Assembly (NCBI GenBank): GCA_029449245.1 | Contig: JANATF010000007.1 | Span: 558,001-622,000, forward strand | Length of the DNA: 64,000 nt | Reading direction: 5' to 3' | Source: Mortierella alpina | Taxonomy: Eukaryota > Mortierellomycota > Mortierellomycetes > Mortierellales > Mortierellaceae | In this document: positions 24,112 through 34,589 of the stretch, in pieces | Layout: each line of letters opens with the position of its first letter | How positions within the stretch are numbered: position 1 is the first letter of the stretch | The notes under the pieces: generated by a model | The model's database searches: none | Told to the model about the DNA's origin: nothing | The model's input: only the letters and a program-made list of their open reading frames with translations | Program-made: the position numbers and the translations under genes

Positions 24112-24643
24112 GACGAGGACGATCTCGTCAACGAGACCCTTATCGATCTTGGAGTCACGGAGGACCTTCTCAACGGGCTCCATGGTGTTGCGGAAAAGAT
24201 CCTGGTTGAGCTCCTCGAAACGGGCACGGGTCAAGGAAGTGTAGAAGTCAACACCCTCGAAGAGAGAGTCGATCTCGATGGAGGTCTGGGCAGAGGAAGA
24301 GAGCGAACGCTTAGCACGCTCGCAAGCAGTGCGGAGACGACGGAGGGCACGGGGGTTGGGGGAGAGATCCTTCTTGTGCTTGCGCTTGAACTCCTGGACG
24401 AAGTGGTTGACGAGACGGTTGTCGAAATCCTCTCCTCCCAAATGGGTATCACCAGCAGTGGCCTTGACCTCGAAGATACCGTCTTCAATGGTGAGGAGGG
24501 AGACATCAAAAGTACCACCACCGAGATCGAAAATGAGAACGTTCTTCTCACCGACGGTCTTCTTGTCCAAACCGTAGGCAATGGCAGCGGCGGTGGGCTC
24601 GTTGATGATACGGAGAATGTTCATACCGGCGATCATACCAGAG

Positions 24644-24693
<50 letters not shown>

Positions 24694-25823
24694 AACGGCG
24701 TTGGTGACGGTGGTTCCGAGGTAGGCCTCAGCGGTCTCACGCATCTTGGTCAAGACCATGGAGGAGATCTCCTCGGGAGTGAACTCCTTGGTCTCGCCCT
24801 TGTACTCGACCTGGATGTAGGGCTTGGTGGCCTTGTCAATGACCTTGAAGGGCCAGTGCTTCATGTCGGACTGGACATCCTTGTCATCGAAACGACGACC
24901 GATCAGACGCTTGGCATCGAAGACGGTGTTGATGGGGTTCATGGCGACCTGGTTCTTGGCGGCATCACCGATAAGACGCTCAGAGTCGGTGAAGGCGACA
25001 TAGGAGGGGGTGGTGCGGTTACCCTGGTCGTTGGCGATAATCTCGACGCGGTCGTTCTGCCAGACGGCAACGCAAGAGTAGGTAGTACCGAGATCGATAC
25101 CGACAGCTATCGAACAAGCAAGGAGAGAGTGGTTGGTGAGTGTTTTGTTCGTTCCGGTTTGTTGTTTGAACGCACGTGATGAAATCAAACACCGCGAGGG
25201 TGGAAAATAAGAAGCCAATGGAACAAAAAAAAATCTTGTTTCTCACTCCACTGTCTGAGTGGCACTCGCGCGGATGGCACGTAGCAGTGTAGTGAGAAAA
25301 GAGCCAATGGGCCAATGGGAGGGATAAGATAGATAGATAAAACGAAGGGGTGAAGAACGGTGTGTTGATCCCAGGCACAGAGACTTTGTTTGTACAAAGG
25401 CCGATAAACGAGTAATATCGCAAATCAAACCGCTGCATCCTGTGAGCCATTGACGTCGAGCAACGTCCAGGGTCCTGCTTCCGATCCTTGCTCTCGATCG
25501 AATCGCCAAGAGCAACATGTCAACAGATATTTGAAGGCAAACAAGGGAGGACTGATCACGTTGTAGCCGAGGGTGCAGGCCGCGGTGTTCTCGCGGTGCT
25601 CCGTGGTGGCTAATGATCGTCGATCCAAGGGGGGAGAGCAAAAGGAGGAGTACGACTACTTCAAAGAGGCTCGAGTGTCTGGCCAAGCTTTTTTTGCGTT
25701 TCTTCAGCGCAAGAGAGTGTGGGGACAGAGGGAAGAGAATCCGAGGACGAGCGCCCAAGAGATCCTTGACCGCTGATCCCGGGAGGAGTGGCCGATGAGC
25801 TGCTTACCTTTTCCTTCAGACAT
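23185..25823 (-). CDS. Cytosolic Hsp70 chaperone (SSA type)
   Basis: A 16-nt first exon (25823-25808, MSEGK plus one base) joins in phase across a 701-bp intron to exon 2 (25106-23185), giving 645 residues. It is the ATP-driven cytosolic chaperone that folds nascent and stress-damaged proteins with J-proteins and, through its EEVD tail, TPR co-chaperones. The N-terminal ATPase shows [23 protein letters not shown] and [13 protein letters not shown]. The substrate domain follows ([19 protein letters not shown]), then the lid and a GGAPGG-rich tail ending TIEEVD, which marks the cytosolic rather than ER or mitochondrial class. Upstream lie a TATA box and a four-unit step-type heat-shock element, so heat induction is expected. 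Codon use is strongly biased to C-ending codons, consistent with high expression. Confidence 0.97.
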
Positions 25824-25903
25824 GATGTAGATGTGTGTGTAAGTGTTGGAGGGATGAGTGAAGAAAAAAAAGGAAAAACGGGAAGCAAAAGGCGGGGCGT
25901 GTA

Positions 25904-25910
25904 TTTTATA
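25904..25910 (-). promoter_or_regulatory. TATA box of hsp70
   Basis: TATAAAA on the minus strand, about 81 bp before the hsp70 ATG and 35-65 bp downstream of the heat-shock element: correct order and spacing for an inducible promoter. Confidence 0.75.
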
Positions 25911-25942
25911 TGGCAGATGCGATCCACCGCTGCGTGCCCAAT

Positions 25943-25977
25943 GTTCCTTTTCGTTCCACCGCGTTCTATCGCCTTCT
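25943..25977 (-). promoter_or_regulatory. Step-type heat-shock element of hsp70
   Basis: On the plus strand TTC starts at 25944, 25954, 25964 and 25974, exactly 10 bases apart (GTTCC, GTTCC, GTTCT, CTTCT separated by 5-base gaps). This is four nTTCn units in direct orientation, the arrangement called a step-type HSE in yeast Hsf1 targets. It lies 120-155 bp upstream of the hsp70 ATG. Confidence 0.75.
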
Positions 25978-26640
25978 CTGTGCCTCCGCCCTCGCCAATG
26001 CGTTCACTGCTGCTGAGGAAAAAAATGCAAAAAAAGAGTTTTGGTCTGCACGTACGGCTGTACGTGAAAATGAGCTAATCACGGTCGCGGGTTCCAGCAC
26101 ACGCCAGCACACACTCGCCACTCCAGGCACGATCCAACGATTCGGCGAGGCTGTGCTTCGCGGCCCCAGACCCAATCATCGTCATCGACCCTTGGAAAAG
26201 TTTTTGTCCTATATGTACTTCGTCTGTATTTTGCTGACTATCATCTTCAAAGGAGGAAGAGGAAAGTAGGGGCGGTGAACAGGAAACACGCACTAGTAAT
26301 CGGCATGGATTTGTTCTATCATTTTGGTTTCGGCGTCTCGGGTCGTCATGATGTCGAGGTCTCCTCGCGTCGGTTACCTGAAGTAGCCACCTGTTATTCA
26401 AGAAGAGATCAACACAAAAGGATGAGTTTGAAGAAGCGATTGCATCTTTGCTACTTGATAACAAGAGCGTACCTCCATCGAGCCACTGTACAGTGGACGA
26501 AATGAAAGCGTACAGTGCACGTCCCATTACATATGCACAGCGCCCAATGTAGATGAAACAGTCAAGGCATGGATAAAGAGCGATGTCATTGGACTTGCTC
26601 CAGCTGGCAACCCTCATAACAACACCTTAACTTCTGCAAA
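25978..26640. other. Sequence between hsp70 promoter and chromovirus remnant
   Basis: No gene is recognised. It includes the distal hsp70 promoter. An open stretch near 26550-26650 runs in frame into the RNase H-like start of the retroelement and may be part of it. Confidence 0.4.
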
Positions 26641-28263
26641 AGGACGGACCCTCGATTATGCATTCAAAGTGGTGTATCGACCAGGTAATTTCAATATTCT
26701 TCCTGAATCGCGTCTATTTTCCTACATCATTATGGGCATCTCGATCAACTACGGTCGCCAAAAAAGTCTATGGATATGTTCATTTGATCCAGGACGGTCA
26801 AACGCCAAGAATTGCTGGGGCTGCAAAGAGCGACGAGCCTTACTGGCTGAAGTTCACTCTCAGGGTCACTTTGGCTCTGATGTTACGGTTAAGCAAATCC
26901 ATGAACAGAGCAAAACTTGGCCCAAGTTGGCTAAAGTTTGGAATTCGTTCAACGCTGCCCTGAATGTCAAAAAGTGAATATTGCAAAGAAAGGATATCAT
27001 CCTATGAAAGCTATTCATGCAACTTTACCTGGCGAGCATATGGCCGTTGATCATGCCGGTCCTCACCAGTCTAAAGACGGTAATGTTTAACTTTTTGTCC
27101 TAGTCGAAGTGCGCACACGATTTGCATTCCTTACTCCTATTGCAAACAAGAAAGGAATGGCCATCGCCAAAGAGCTGCTTAAAACATTTTCATTAATGGG
27201 ATTCCATTGGATCCTGCAGTCTGATAACGGCAGAGAGTTCGTTGATAACGGCAGAGAGTTCGTCAACACGATTTTGTATATAGCGCCCGAGGAATGCAAT
27301 GCCCAGCATCGTTTCGTAACCCCTTACCACCGTCGAGGTAATGGTGTAGCCGAAAAGCATGTGCAAAACAGCAAAAGAGATCGTTAAGAAAGAAGTGAAG
27401 GGGATTGATGCTGCCGAGGATACTCATATATCAATGACGCAGCTGGCAATAAACACTAAAACTGTGCACGTCGATTCAACGGTTTCCAGCAAAATGCTGA
27501 CACCAACAAGAAGCTCCTCTCCAATAAAAAGTTGTTGGGACGCTTGAAATATATGACCGAAACCGTCTTTCTTGCAATTGATGCGAAGTCTTCTGAGACT
27601 CAGCGTACGAGGATTGTGAGGTTCAATAGAACCATCCTGCACAATGAGTTCCCTGATGGCTCCAAAGTAATAACTTTAGATCCTGTCCTTAGCGATGCAC
27701 TGTCACACCGTTATGAAGGTCCCTTTGTGGCACAGGTAACACCCTCGGCCGCAATTATGCGCCTTCACAGCTCAAACTAGTACTTGACGACTACAACGAC
27801 AATCCCACTTACTAGGTCGAAGAGATTCTTAACCACAGAAATTCTTTAAAGGGGGAGGGAGTAGAATACCTCGTGAAGTGGAATGACTACTCTTCTGAAT
27901 TTGATACTTGGGAACCTGAAGAGAACTGTATTGAGAGGCGTTGCATCCAAAAATACTGGGGAAGTCGCGAGCCTCAGTCTGGATCCAAGTCTCGCTCGCA
28001 GCCTCGTCATCCTACGCAGATATCGATCACGACGCAACAAGAACAGGCCAAGTCTTACGCTCGAAAAAGCACAAGAAGACGCACGCACGTAGAAGCACAA
28101 GTAACCCGCTTGATTTCATCCGCACTAGCCAGGTGCAGAGTATTCTATCACCCATTGGATATGGCCCGATACACGTTTCTCTTATTTTTTTCCCCCACCT
28201 TCATTCTCCTAACACATGCTGCTGTTCTTAACTCGGACTTCGTCCTCTAGGGGGGGAGGAGAG
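26640..28263 (+). pseudogene. Chromovirus (Ty3/Gypsy) pol remnant: RNase H end, integrase, chromodomain
   Basis: The 3' half of a Ty3/Gypsy pol gene can be followed through several frames. It begins with the RNase H end (FKVVYRPGNFN, about 26665). The integrase zinc region and the phrase GEHMAVDHAGPHQS come next, with an in-frame TAA at about 27088. The integrase core is then clear (VEVRTRFAFLTPIANK, LQSDNGREFV). A 21-bp tandem duplication repeats DNGREFV. Near 27870-27950 a chromodomain is present (VEYLVKWNDYSSEFDTWEPE), which targets such elements to histone marks. At least three frameshifts or stops make it dead. The reverse transcriptase, Gag and 5' LTR are absent. A purine tract and a short 3' LTR follow. 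Confidence 0.85.
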
Positions 28264-28377
28264 TGATGCGCCGTAGCTAGACAGAGCGCCATGAACCGAA
28301 CGTTTTTAGGTTCTGGTTCCTGGCAAATAAACAGATCCTTCTCTGTCTCGTTACTAGATTTCCGCTTATATTTTGCA
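28246..28377 (+). repeat. Polypurine tract and probable 3' LTR of the chromovirus
   Basis: A run of G and A (AGGGGGGGAGGAGAG, 28249-28263) is followed by TGATGCGCCGTAGC. The segment 28264-28377 starts TG and ends CA, so a short LTR of about 114 bp is likely. With the 5' LTR missing, the ends cannot be confirmed by comparison. Immediately to the right lies Crinkler coding sequence on the opposite strand, suggesting insertion into that gene. Confidence 0.6.
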
Positions 28378-30694
28378 GGACCCAAGGACGGAGGCATTTG
28401 GTGACAGGCTGAACAAGCTGCAGATCGCGCTTTGAAAGTCGGGGTCATCCTTGCGAAAGTAGTGCACCGCAGCACGCACTGAAAATGGCTCGTCCAGAAC
28501 TGTGGCTATTGGTTGGCCAGCAACACCCAGGGTTCGTCCAACAGAGGCCTCCACCAAAGGCGCCTCCAGCTCATGAAGAACCACGGGGTTCCTATGCAGG
28601 TAATGTTCTAGCACAAATAGTCGTAGGATGGTCCTGATATTTTGAAACTTTGCGTACCGCGATGGATGTAGCGCGACTAGGCGGAGCATTCGATCGATGT
28701 CGTAGGGGATGTTGCCTCTGCCGTGATATTGGCGATCGGTCGATGTCAGTGCCTCTTCCGTGTCCTGGATCGCCTTCTTCCAATCACTGTGGCCGTTCCC
28801 GGCACATGTCATGCTCTCTATCAGTACGAGTTGAACAATCAATTAGTCCATCGCTCTTTTCTCGTTCTTCACCTCCTAGATTGGGGCATCAATAATCCGT
28901 CGAACATTCTTACCAATAGCTGTAACAATGGGCCTAAAACGACCACGCAAGCGTGCGAAGAGCTCTGACACCGCTTCCCCCGGCACACGAATGTCGAAAG
29001 TTACTCTGGCCGACTCATCAGGCAACGAGCTACGAACAAGAGCTATATAGGTCTGGACTTGTTCAAGCGATTGCCAGCCTTGGAAATCAGTGAATGGACC
29101 TAGCTGCTTGTTGTAACCTTCGGGGACAGGAGCTGAGTCTTCGAGCCAATTCATATCGAGAATACTGAGGCCAGTCCCACACGTTATTACGCAGAACCAC
29201 CTGTGGTCGGCAGCGATCTGGTAGAATCCGTGAACCAAGGGGGAGAGGATTGGTCGTAGGTAGTCTTGACCCTCAGATTCCGAGGATATTTGTTGTGAGA
29301 TAAACGTTCCAAAGTCCATCTTGCCGAGATTTTGCGCCTCGTCAACCACCAGAAGGATCCTTAAGCCAATGCTCTGGGAGGGCGTGTTGAAGGTGAGGTT
29401 CAGAAGACGTTGGTGGAGTTTAGAGAATCGTCTACCAACAAAGCTGGTCATGAGCGTGATTCCGATAGATTGGCGGTGGATTACATCCGCAAGCGACGCG
29501 AACAGCAAGGCAAACAGGTCATTGAAACCCAACGTGTCGAAGCCAACTTGTAGTAGCATCCAGGGTTTGCAAGTGAATGGCGTTCCTTCGTGCTCCGCAA
29601 TATTGAGACAGTGCTGTAGAATGATGACACGACTAAGAACAAGAGTCAGCGCCAGGATGTGAACGTGGGTGCTGCTCTCGAAGTCGCGATTCCTATACCG
29701 CTTCCTTCGTTGGACCAAGTCAAGAAAGCGGGAAAGATCCTGGGAACCCAAATCCGTGATGCTTCCATTGAAATAAAAGCCCCAGTTCTTGGAGAGCATC
29801 TCGATCGCAGTCCTCGTTTTCCCACACCCAGAAACGCCAAAGAGTGGTAAAAGGGGAATCATTCATCCATAAACCTTCTCGAGCGCTTTGTCGGCAGTGC
29901 TGGGAGGATCCTGTGTCTCAGACGATTCTGGCAAGTTTAGGAACAACAAGCTCGGTCGGTCCTTGAGCGAACCTGCGCGAGGAGCAACAAACGGTAGGCC
30001 GCTCAGCGTATCGGTGCGAACTGGACGAGCCTCGTATAGTCGGCCGAAGCAGGTGCGAAGAACTCGCCCTCAATCTTTGAAACAAGTTCTTGCCATTTCT
30101 CGACTATTACACGGCAATATAAACAGTCAGTTGTCCCACTTCGTAAAGCATCAACTAAACACTACATTTCACGTGGGATTGCAAAAGGCGATGCGATTGA
30201 CTCACCCGAGAGCGGTGTACCAGGACGTGAATCAGGAGTAGAGGCTCGAGCAGGAACGGGCGCATGGACTATGACATCCAATTGGAGAGGTGAATTAGGG
30301 TTAGTACAAAAGAAACAAGCTCATGCGTGAGATGTGAATGAGAGCACAACGCGCGTCTACCTGGTGGGGGTCGCTGGACGATGATGTGAATCGTTTTCTT
30401 GGACGGTGTTTCTTCAAAGATATCAGAGAGGTCGTCTGTCGCGTAAAGCTCGGTTGGGGAATCAATCTCGTTCAAGAGCAACGGCTTGTGCTTATTGGCC
30501 GAGCCAACTTGGATGGCGACGCGCCAGAGAGTGAGCTTGTCTGCGGCCACGTCGTCGAACTCGGGTGACTTCTTGGCCTTGATGTGTTCTTTGAGGTCGC
30601 CGACAGTGTCTGTTGAGGCAATCTTGACAGAAAACGCGTTGGACACGCCCTCGCCATCAACAACACAGAACAGGGTCCGAGGGTTGTTGTCCAT
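28378..30694 (-). pseudogene. Crinkler (CRN)-type protein with P-loop NTPase, broken
   Basis: Exon 1 (30694-30361) encodes MDNNPRTLFCVVDGEG and a ubiquitin-like CRN header of about 110 residues. It splices in phase to 30268-30206 and on to an exon starting at 30103 (VEKWQELVSKIEGEFFAP). A frame change follows near 30030. The segment LPFVAPRAGSLKDRPSLLFL leads to an in-frame TGA at about 29863, directly before the NTPase: Walker A FGVSGCGKTRTA, Walker B ILLVVDEAQNLG and the ITCGTGLS motif. Another 1-base shift lies near 28876, after which the C-terminal region (LDEPFSVRAAVHYFRKDDP) continues until it meets the retroelement LTR. Crinklers are modular proteins first known as oomycete effectors and widespread in early fungi, where their role is unclear. 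Three lesions plus the truncation indicate a pseudogene. Confidence 0.85.
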
Positions 30695-32602
30695 GGTGTT
30701 GCAAAGCATCAAGTGAAAAGGAGGGTGAAGGGTGAAGAAAGGGTGAGGGGTGAGGAGTGATAGAAAGAAGCAAGAACAGGAAAGAAATGAAAGGTATGGG
30801 ATTAAAAGAAAAAGTAAGAAGGGATGCAAAGGGCGTGAGAATGGTGGCAAAGGCGATGCTTGTGCTTGCTTGCTTGAATTAATGGTCAAAAGGAGAGCTT
30901 GAACGTCAGGAAGCGTACGAGTCTGGTTACTCAAAAAGGGAAGCGGTGACCCGCACAGACCCCATGTAACCCCTGCGAAAGGCGTCTCCATAGGGCGACA
31001 TTTTGTCCCAGCCCCTCTGCAGCAAAATTTGCAGGCAGAGCTGGATGGGTTCAGAGCTTCCTCTCTCCTAAAGGATAAGGTATCGTTACTGTAGCCATCA
31101 GCTCCTCAAACTCCAAACTGTAGAAGAGTAGTTGTTGGCGATGCACACGTTAGTGGTGATAAAGAGAGGCACCTCTTCTTCACCTCTCTTCCATCACGTC
31201 TTATTCTATCCTCACTTTTCGTCAACTCTCGTTCTAGCCTTCAATCACCAACTAGTCCTTTTCGTATGCCCACTTCTACATCAACTCCCGCTTCTTCCTT
31301 TTAATTCTCTTCGCCCCCACCTCCTACAATAACGGACTTGTTCAAACCTATGGAGAGCTATATGCTGACGGACAATGGGCGTTCGGGGTGATCCCGTGCA
31401 AAGCGTTTCGTGGATCCATTGTCCTTCACTCCATGTCATGGAAAGGTCTATAGCCCGACATTGATGGTCTGCAGCGCCTTCAGTCTTGTGAAGGGTCTGC
31501 CTCCTTGCGCTTGAATTCAAATCGAGTAAAGCCTCTGGTCAGCAAGGTTGCCATTCATAACCTGACGTTTTCGTTCCTACTTGCCAGTACCTCCAGTCCT
31601 AAGGAGGGTGTGGTTTCTTCCACGCGCTTCAAACTAAGTCTAACTCATCTTTTCCCTGGTTCGTAATCCTGAGAGTGTATTGTTTAGGCAATGTCCAAGC
31701 GACCTTTTGATCACCATGCCATTGAAGTCGGGCAGGAGTGTGAAGAAAGTCGGCATTATGCTTTACCAAATGCATCTCGCATGGACCTCAAAGCGCCCCT
31801 CTTGTCGCGCGGGGGTTTTCGCGATGCTACATTTTATTTCAACACAAAACTACTCTAACTGATGAACTGCATGTGCAGCGGATTCTCTCCAGATCGGGTG
31901 CGTTCGGAGTTGGGTGGTCTGGCTTGAATATAACCTGCTCAGGGATCTCAACATAGTCTGAATACGCACCATTGGAGACCGTCGCCTCCTTTCCCTCTCA
32001 AGCTGAAGCTCCGAAAGACATTTCATAGTAACTTTTTATACTTCGTTTCCAAAGAGCCCTTGGCACCGCTTCATTGGAGATCAAACCGTATACCCTGTTT
32101 TCTGAAACGATCAGGGGTGACTCGTAAGTCGTAAGTCGGGCCAATCGAGTACATCTGGTCGTTGACAAAACGCGAAACACACCACCACCCTGCCCGCAGC
32201 CAACACTGCACGTGGATGATGAGATGATGGCAATGTCCTTTCCTAGAAGATAAGTATATGTCGTTCTTTCTCTCGTTGTCTCTTTGTCTCTTTGTCTCAT
32301 TGTCTCTTTGTCTCCTCTCCCTCTTTAACTCCCGAACGTCCCCTTCGCATAAGATCGCTGAGACGCCCTTGACCTATTTTTTCTCTCCACCATCCATCTC
32401 TTCACATTAATCTACACTTTTCGCTCTCTGCCTCCATACCTACTCTGCACTTTGTTTTTACCAGGTTGTTTTACATCCGCCACAGTTCGTGCTGCCAGCT
32501 CCACTCGCATCAAGTTTTCCGTATCTGCCTCTTGCCCTCCTTCTCTGGCTACTCCTCGCCCTTACTGTTGTTGTCTTGAAGCCTTTTGGCTTTGGCTCTC
32601 TT
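30695..32602. other. Long stretch without a recognised gene
   Basis: About 1.9 kb with only short open frames and no domain. The left end is the Crinkler promoter (C/T-rich on its own strand). A small tandem repeat of TTTGTCTC units occurs at about 32278-32313. The right end (32400-32600) is the 5' flank of the XPG-RuvC pseudogene. Confidence 0.45.
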
Positions 32603-33912
32603 ATGGGTGTTCCGGGCTTGTGGCCATTAGTTCCAGAAGGGGTATCATGCTCCTGTCATGTACCAGCCTTTGGGAGCGCTTGTGAGACTTGAAGCCAAGC
32701 AGCATGCTGCATGTGGACATCATGGGCTCAATATACCCGACAATCCGATTTGCGTACTCTACCGCCCATTCCCCTGAAGCAACCCACGCCATCATTGAGC
32801 GAAGGCTGACCCAGTTCGCCTCACCGGCAAAGTCAACTCTCTTCTACTTGGACGGGGAGCCAGCGCTGGAAAAGAAGGACACGCACAGAGGTCGCGCGGA
32901 CAATCGTCGCGATGCCCTTGTCGCAGCAACAGAAAGTGTCGATCACCTGCTTAACCTCGTCGAGCACAGTGAACGGGTGCGTAAGCAACACGTTGTTGCC
33001 GTGGAGGACAACCTTCGCAAGGCTTGGGCATGGGTGTGAGAGACGAGCTCGTCGCGTATTAACGTCATTGGATGGCTCGTTTTTGAGCTTTTTCGTCAAC
33101 AAGGTACTATGTGCTTGGCTTCGTTGGAAGCTCAGCCTTTGCATTTGTTTGTATACATACTGACTTGCGAACCCTCTGTGTGTTTGCTAGGTGCGCTCGC
33201 TGGGCTACCTGGTTGTTGGCTGCGACGAATGCTACACATTCAACGATGTCCAACCTGTAAGCAGTTTATAGCCCGTGTCGGCACCTGCTTCAGGAGGCTG
33301 TATTGCGAAAAATGTCGGAAGCTGCTGCACAGGGACACCATGGCGGCCCACAACATGTGTAATATCGTGCGCGGCACCTTCGGCCGCAAACCCAGCCCCT
33401 TCACCTTCAGCCACGCCGGAAGGATGGGACGTACCTACGGCGAGATGGAGATAACCCTGCAGGCGAACCTAGCACTGCGGCAAAGCTCAGAGCAGACGAC
33501 CAGGCCAACACACAGCCCAATAAGCGCACCAAGGCCGTCAACAAGCCCAAGGAGCCCCAGAATCGCACGACCAAGAGGGGCAAAAAAAATGAGTCCAGCA
33601 AGCGCAAGGCCAAGGAGCACACAAGCACCAGGAACCCAACAAGCGCGCCAAGGCCGTCAACAGGCTCAAGGAACCTTCAAAGCCCCGGAGCCCAGGAGTC
33701 GCAAAGCGAAGGTCAAGGTCAACTACCTGGCGGCGCCTTCTGTATACAGGACCACGACTTTCGCTAGATGTCGGTGTCATTCCTGGCTTTTCATCAGTTG
33801 CCTCAGCTCTGATCAGGCCTGTTGCTTCCGCTTGTATCTCCACCGCGAACTTCCTGTCCATACAGAGTGGAGCAGGCTACCAAATTATGAAGGTCAAGGA
33901 ACTTTGTATTGA
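32603..33912 (+). pseudogene. XPG/PIN-N plus TnpB/Fanzor-like RuvC protein, internally deleted
   Basis: The frame opens with MGVPGLWPLVPEGV, the XPG/FEN1-type N-terminus, then shifts near 32690 to SMLHVDIMGSIYPTIRFAYS and FYLDGEPALEKKDTHRGRADN, an XPG/PIN-like segment ending near 33039. The middle of the protein is missing. After an AG acceptor at 33190 comes RSLGYLVVGCDECYT: the RuvC-II Glu is at 33227-33229. A 1-base shift leads to CPTC, then YCEKC, a four-Cys zinc ribbon, and LHRDTMAAHNMCNIVRG, where the Asp at 33334-33336 is the RuvC-III position (HRDxxAA). This C-terminal set is the signature of TnpB/OrfB and its eukaryotic relatives, the Fanzor RNA-guided nucleases. RuvC-I is lost with the deletion. 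A repetitive Lys/Pro/Ala-rich tail follows. The same last exon recurs at 59676. Confidence 0.75.
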
Positions 33913-34589
33913 AGATGTGTGTGAATCTAGACGGAGCGCTTGAGTTACGATCTACTGGAGACCATCCTGGGACGCTCTCCAGATCCCACTTGCGTCCAAC
34001 CCACTTCAGAGCCTGCCAAACACCTTGCTCCCCCACATGTCCGCCTCTCCACAGTCGGCCAACCAGCTGCTGCGCAAACTTCAGGAATCTCGTGAATCCA
34101 GGCGAGTAAGCGAGCTCCACAGGGCGCCCACTATATTGTCGACCACCTCTTGAACTCTGCGCAGAACGACGGAAACACACGTCCAAGCCCATTCACCCTC
34201 CATTATGCACCCAACGCCACAGTTCAGATCCCCGCCCGAAGTCACCTCAACTTGCTACACATATCTCAGTCGCTTCCTTGCAATATTTTTATGTTTTCCT
34301 CAAAGTCAAAACCCATCACCTACTTGCACAGCGACAGTGTGCAGACAATCGGGCTCTTCCACGTCTATGACTCGTTCTTCGGAATAAGCCAGTTTGTTGT
34401 TCTCACGACGTCAGCCCACATCGAGAGTCTACGCACCCCAGGAGACCGCGCGCCCACCGGAGGCGAACAAAGCCTAATCCCAGCAGCGAAACTCCGAGGC
34501 GACTCAATCCGCAAACGGAAAGCACCGGGATCGAGAGTCCTCGACCAAGCAACAACTCTTGAATCCCGCCGTGCTTCATTCAGAGAGGC
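33913..34589. other. Sequence between two RuvC-type pseudogenes
   Basis: An open plus-strand frame (34150-34596, rich in Ser, Arg and Thr) has no recognisable domain. It could be a 5' part of the next pseudogene, but I cannot support that. Confidence 0.35.

Noticed and set aside
24270-24600. Additional frames inside hsp70 (for example 24231-24581 minus, 24278-24577 plus)
   Set aside because: Arg/Ser-rich out-of-frame shadows of the Hsp70 ATPase domain.
23329-25179. 616-residue open frame antisense to hsp70
   Set aside because: A known artefact of biased codon use in Hsp70 genes: the opposite strand stays open. It is rich in Gly/Leu/Val/Asp with no domain, and the sense frame is a perfect Hsp70.
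32489-32692. Leu-rich leader before MGVPGLW as a signal peptide
   Set aside because: The XPG-type N-terminus must start at its Met-Gly; FEN1/XPG proteins have no signal peptide and the upstream frame is untranslated flank.
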